Assembly: GCA_963724985.1 (NCBI GenBank)
Contig: CAVRWV010000025.1
Coordinates: 204,627-268,626, forward strand
Reading direction: 5' to 3'
DNA from: JAJPJE01 sp963724985
GTDB taxonomy: Bacteria; Acidobacteriota; Terriglobia; Terriglobales; Acidobacteriaceae
DNA length: 64,000 bases
Part shown: in pieces, positions 61,202-64,000 of the stretch
Position numbering within the stretch: the stretch's first letter is position 1
Layout: every line of letters starts with the position of its first letter
The notes under the pieces: model-generated
Seen by the model: only the letters and a program-made list of their open reading frames with translations
What the model was told of the DNA's origin: nothing
Database searches by the model: none
Translations under genes and position numbers: made by a program

Positions 61202-62033
61202 GGAGCAAGTCTTCGAGTTCGACGCCGCGGTCAGTTTTCGCGTCGCGATACTTCACGATGATGGGGGCGTAGACAGAGAGTCCCCATTCCTGGGCTTTTC
61301 CGCGGGTGATGGCGCGGGAGCCGGGCACGACGACGGCGCCCTCCGGGACGACGAGGCAGCCATCTGGGCCATCAGCTCGATAGATCGTATCTTTGACCGT
61401 GTCGAAAAGCGGGGTGGAGCGCGTCAGGATGGTCCCCGCGCCAAGGACCGCACGGGCGCGAACCTGGGTTCCTTCATACACGCCGCAGTTGCCGCCAATC
61501 AGGGCGTCATCCTCGATGATCACGGGCGATGCATTCACCGGCTCGAGTACTCCGCCGATCTGCGCCGCCGCACTGACATGGACATTCTTGCCGATCTGAG
61601 CGCAGGAGCCGATAAGGGCATGGGAGTCGACCAGCGTGCCCTCGTCAACATAGGCGCCGGTATTGATGTACATGGGGGGCATGCACACGACGGAGGCGGC
61701 GACGAAGGCGCCACTGCGTACGGAGGAGCCCCCGGGAACAATGCGAACGCGGTCTTCAATGCAGAATTCGCGGACTGGGAAGGTGTCTTTGTCGACGAAG
61801 GAGAGGTCTTCGCAGCCGGATTCGGAGAGCTCGCCGATACGGAATCCAAGCAGGATCCCCTGCTTGACCCAGACATTGACCTTCCACTTGCCGTCGACTC
61901 TTTCGGCGGCGCGAATCTCGCCACGCGTCAGGGCTTCGCGGAAATCAACGAAGACGGCGCGTGCGCCAGATACATTCTTGGCTTCCGGACCAAGGGCGAA
62001 GAGTCGTTCGATACCGGCTTGAAGTGGATGCAT
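61197..62033 (-). CDS. dapD: 2,3,4,5-tetrahydropyridine-2,6-dicarboxylate N-succinyltransferase
   Basis: Lysine/diaminopimelate biosynthesis, succinylase branch. The 278-residue protein has an N-terminal helical domain and a left-handed beta-helix of hexapeptide repeats (VRSGAFVAASVVCMPPMYINTGAYVD..., split; SCAQIGKNVHVSAAAQIGGV). The family motif GGNCGVYEGTQVRARAVLGAG is present in full. Divergent from the PIG-L gene, 38 bp apart. Confidence 0.95.
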   Translation of the reverse strand: MHPLQAGIERLFALGPEAKNVSGARAVFVDFREALTRGEIRAAERVDGKWKVNVWVKQGILLGFRIGELSESGCEDLSFVDKDTFPVREFCIEDRVRIVPGGSSVRSGAFVAASVVCMPPMYINTGAYVDEGTLVDSHALIGSCAQIGKNVHVSAAAQIGGVLEPVNASPVIIEDDALIGGNCGVYEGTQVRARAVLGAGTILTRSTPLFDTVKDTIYRADGPDGCLVVPEGAVVVPGSRAITRGKAQEWGLSVYAPIIVKYRDAKTDRGVELEDLLR

Positions 62034-62071
62034 TCACCTTTGAGTATATCGTCTGCAAATCAGGATCTGCC

Positions 62072-62908
62072 ATGCGCGTGCATTTTTTGCTGGCGTGCAA
62101 CGAAAAAAGTGCATCTCAGCAAGACATGGGTTCGCTCGAACGACTGATGGGGCGGACGATGTTGCTTGTGGCGCATCCCGATGATGAGACCATCGGATGC
62201 GGAGCCCTCCTGCAACGCATGCGGGAGCCGGTAGTTGTGTTTCTCACCGACGGAGCGCCGCGGGATCCATATTTTTGGTCGGCATTTGGCTCACGAGAAA
62301 ACTACGCCGAGATTCGTGCTGCCGAAGCGCGCAACGCGCTGTATCGAATCGGTGTCTCTGAGCTCTTCTTTCTGCACACCGACGGCGGAGCGATCCCCGA
62401 TCAGGAACTGCATCTGAACCTGGGGCTGGCGCATGCGGGACTGTTCGAACTAATCACACAATTGAGGCCAGAAGCATTGCTCAGTTCGAGCTATGAGGGC
62501 GGGCATCCGGATCACGATTCGTGCTGTTTCCTGGCGAGTGTCCTGGCACGACAGATGAGTATTCCTGCTTGGGAGCTACCGCTTTACCACAGGCACGGCG
62601 GCGTGATCGAGATGCAGAAGTTCCTGCGTACTTCGGGGGACGAAGTGCGCATTGTCTCGACGGGAGACGAACTGCTGCTGAAGCGGGCGATGATGGGGGC
62701 CTACAAGTCTCAATACGATACGTTGAAGCAGTTCACGCCTGAGGCGGAGATGTTTCGTCCGATGATGAAGCACGATTTCTCTCGTCCGCCGCATTCGGGC
62801 AAGCTGAATTATGAGACCTGGGGCTGGAAGATGACGGGGCAGGATTTGTGCCGGGCGTTCATGGATTTCCAGGATGCAATGGCGAAACAAACTCGTTACG
62901 CGGGATGA
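62072..62908 (+). CDS. PIG-L/LmbE family deacetylase
   Basis: A 278-residue zinc-dependent N-deacetylase. AHPDDE (residues 34-39) and EGGHPDHDSCC supply the metal and catalytic residues. AGGA precedes the ATG at 62072. A GT4 glycosyltransferase starts 4 bp after its stop, so both probably act on one sugar substrate. The bacillithiol pair BshB/BshA was considered, but AHPDDE-TIGCG lacks the BshB pattern. Confidence 0.85.
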   Translation: MRVHFLLACNEKSASQQDMGSLERLMGRTMLLVAHPDDETIGCGALLQRMREPVVVFLTDGAPRDPYFWSAFGSRENYAEIRAAEARNALYRIGVSELFFLHTDGGAIPDQELHLNLGLAHAGLFELITQLRPEALLSSSYEGGHPDHDSCCFLASVLARQMSIPAWELPLYHRHGGVIEMQKFLRTSGDEVRIVSTGDELLLKRAMMGAYKSQYDTLKQFTPEAEMFRPMMKHDFSRPPHSGKLNYETWGWKMTGQDLCRAFMDFQDAMAKQTRYAG

Positions 62909-62912
62909 GAGG

Positions 62913-63995
62913 ATGAAAAAAGAAACCAGCATTCTCTACGTGGCGTACCCGTTGCTGCCTGTCAGCGACGAAAGTTGCGGCGGGGCGGAGCAGATGTTGT
63001 CGACGCTGGAAAGCCAGATGGCGCGGCGAGGGTATCGCACCGCGGTGGCGGCGTGCGCGGGATCGCTAGTGGACGGCGAATTGTTGTGTACGGGTCCGGC
63101 CGCGTCGGAGACGGATGAATTCGAAAAACGCGATGTGCAACACCGGCGGGCAGTGTTGGATTTCCTGCGACGAGGGCGGGAATCCCCGGTGGATCTTGTA
63201 CACGACAAGAGCGGCAGCTTCTTCCAGTCGGCTGGGCAGATCAATCTTCCGGTGTTGGCGACTTTGCATTTGCCACGGCACTTTTATCCGGCAGGTGCGT
63301 TCGAAAATGTTCCGCAGAATGTGTTCTTCAATTGCGTTTCGGCGGCGCAGAGCCGGAGTTTTGCCGGTCTGGCCAATATGGTTGGCGTGGTAAGGAACGG
63401 GGTCGCGGTTTCACGATTTCCGTTTGTGACCGAGAAGGAAGGATATCTGTTGTGGATGGGCCGGATATGTGAAGAAAAAGGGCCGCACGTTGCGATCGAC
63501 ATAGCACGGCGGACGGGCATGCCTCTGGTATTGGCCGGACAGGTGTATCCGTTTAGCTATCACGAGCAGTATTACCGTCGCGAGATAAGGCCATATTTGG
63601 GATTGGATGATCCACGAGTGTGTTTTATCGAGACGCCAGATTTTCGTATGAAACGCAAATTGCTGAGCGAGGCGCGAGCGGTGCTCATCCCAAGTCTGGT
63701 GGACGAGACGAGTTCACTGGTAGCGATGGAAGCGATGGCATGCGGGACACCGGTGGTTGGATTCCGGAGAGGAGCGATTCCGGAAGTGGTGGTCGACGCC
63801 GAGACCGGCTTTGTAGTCAACGACGCGGGAGAGATGGCAGAAGCGGTGTGGTGGGCGGGGGAGATCAATCCACATGCGTGCCGTGCCCATGTGGAGACGA
63901 ATTATTCCGCGGAACGCATGGCGAACGAGTATGAAGCTCTGTACCAGAAAGTGCTTGGCAGGATGCACCATCAGCAGTTTCTACGGGTCGCGTAG
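62913..63995 (+). CDS. Glycosyltransferase family 4 protein
   Basis: A 360-residue GT-B glycosyltransferase. The N-terminal VAYPLLPVSDESCGGAEQML and the C-terminal donor-binding segments LLWMGRICEEKGPHVAI, VLIPSLVDETSSLVAMEAMACGTPVVGF with the E-x7-E motif are typical of GT4. GAGAGG lies upstream. It is complete and ends just before the window edge. It is coupled to the PIG-L deacetylase; the product may be a polysaccharide or glycolipid, which is not determined. Confidence 0.88.
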   Translation: MKKETSILYVAYPLLPVSDESCGGAEQMLSTLESQMARRGYRTAVAACAGSLVDGELLCTGPAASETDEFEKRDVQHRRAVLDFLRRGRESPVDLVHDKSGSFFQSAGQINLPVLATLHLPRHFYPAGAFENVPQNVFFNCVSAAQSRSFAGLANMVGVVRNGVAVSRFPFVTEKEGYLLWMGRICEEKGPHVAIDIARRTGMPLVLAGQVYPFSYHEQYYRREIRPYLGLDDPRVCFIETPDFRMKRKLLSEARAVLIPSLVDETSSLVAMEAMACGTPVVGFRRGAIPEVVVDAETGFVVNDAGEMAEAVWWAGEINPHACRAHVETNYSAERMANEYEALYQKVLGRMHHQQFLRVA

Positions 63996-64000
63996 CTTCG

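Noticed and set aside
62072..63995. Bacillithiol synthesis pair BshB/BshA
   Set aside because: The deacetylase motif context (AHPDDETIGCGA) and the glycosyltransferase N-terminus do not match BshB1/BshA, and no bshC is present.

Overview
This GC-rich window (roughly 58-60% GC by eye) carries about 58 protein genes on both strands. It has no rRNA, tRNA, CRISPR array, insertion sequence or prophage that I could recognise. The gene set (UdgX, futalosine-pathway MqnA/MqnC, fused branched-chain dehydrogenase E1, GH15 glucoamylase, KirBac channel, DUF255 thioredoxin protein, many short intergenic palindromic repeats) suggests an Acidobacteriota genome of the Koribacter/Terriglobia type. That placement is inference from protein resemblance; there is no rRNA to confirm it.

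Layout. 0-5 kb: the 3' end of a FixC/ETF-QO-like gene, then etfB and etfA, a DUF2252 gene and a LacI-family regulator behind a perfect 20-bp operator. 5-16 kb: central carbon genes (GH15 glucoamylase, zwf, gluconokinase, glpX, gcdH) with a KirBac K+ channel, a Tat-exported glycosylasparaginase and yjbQ. 16-26.7 kb: DoxX/cupin, a 59-residue zinc ribbon, topA, dprA, the futalosine menaquinone genes mqnA and mqnC, and an MlaFE-type ABC pair. 26.8-31.4 kb: a candidate structured small RNA followed by an NtrC-type regulator and its PDZ-containing membrane histidine kinase. 31.5-37 kb: small secreted/hypothetical genes, an M20 peptidase, a DUF255 protein and Dps. 37-45 kb: glycolate oxidase glcDEF, tandem XerD/XerC recombinases, a membrane HD phosphohydrolase and phosphoglycolate phosphatase. 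45-48 kb: fused E1 alpha-beta dehydrogenase and DoxX.

48.2-57.3 kb is the most interesting part. Five consecutive transcription units each start with a CRP-like palindrome (TGTGA-N6-TCACA type), followed about 30 bp later by a -10-like hexamer, the geometry of class II activated promoters. They encode a seven-haem NapC/NirT-type cytochrome, an AhbD/NirJ-like radical SAM protein with a His-Gly-Pro repeat insert, a YwiC-like membrane protein with a Crp/Fnr-family regulator, the di-iron repair protein Ric with a quinol nitric oxide reductase, and two small secreted Cys-rich proteins. The regulator's recognition helix carries the CRP-type R-E-x-x-x-R pattern expected for TGTGA half-sites. I read this as a compact nitric-oxide/low-oxygen response regulon with several poorly described members. 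57.3-64 kb: a 59-residue conserved protein, UdgX, a secreted esterase, a dicarboxylate symporter, dapD, a PIG-L deacetylase and a GT4 glycosyltransferase.

Five well-conserved genes (etfB, etfA, lacI, dprA, glcF) are each broken by one net +1 or -1 shift with no other damage. Indel errors in the sequence are at least as likely as real decay, so I annotate them as interrupted CDS.
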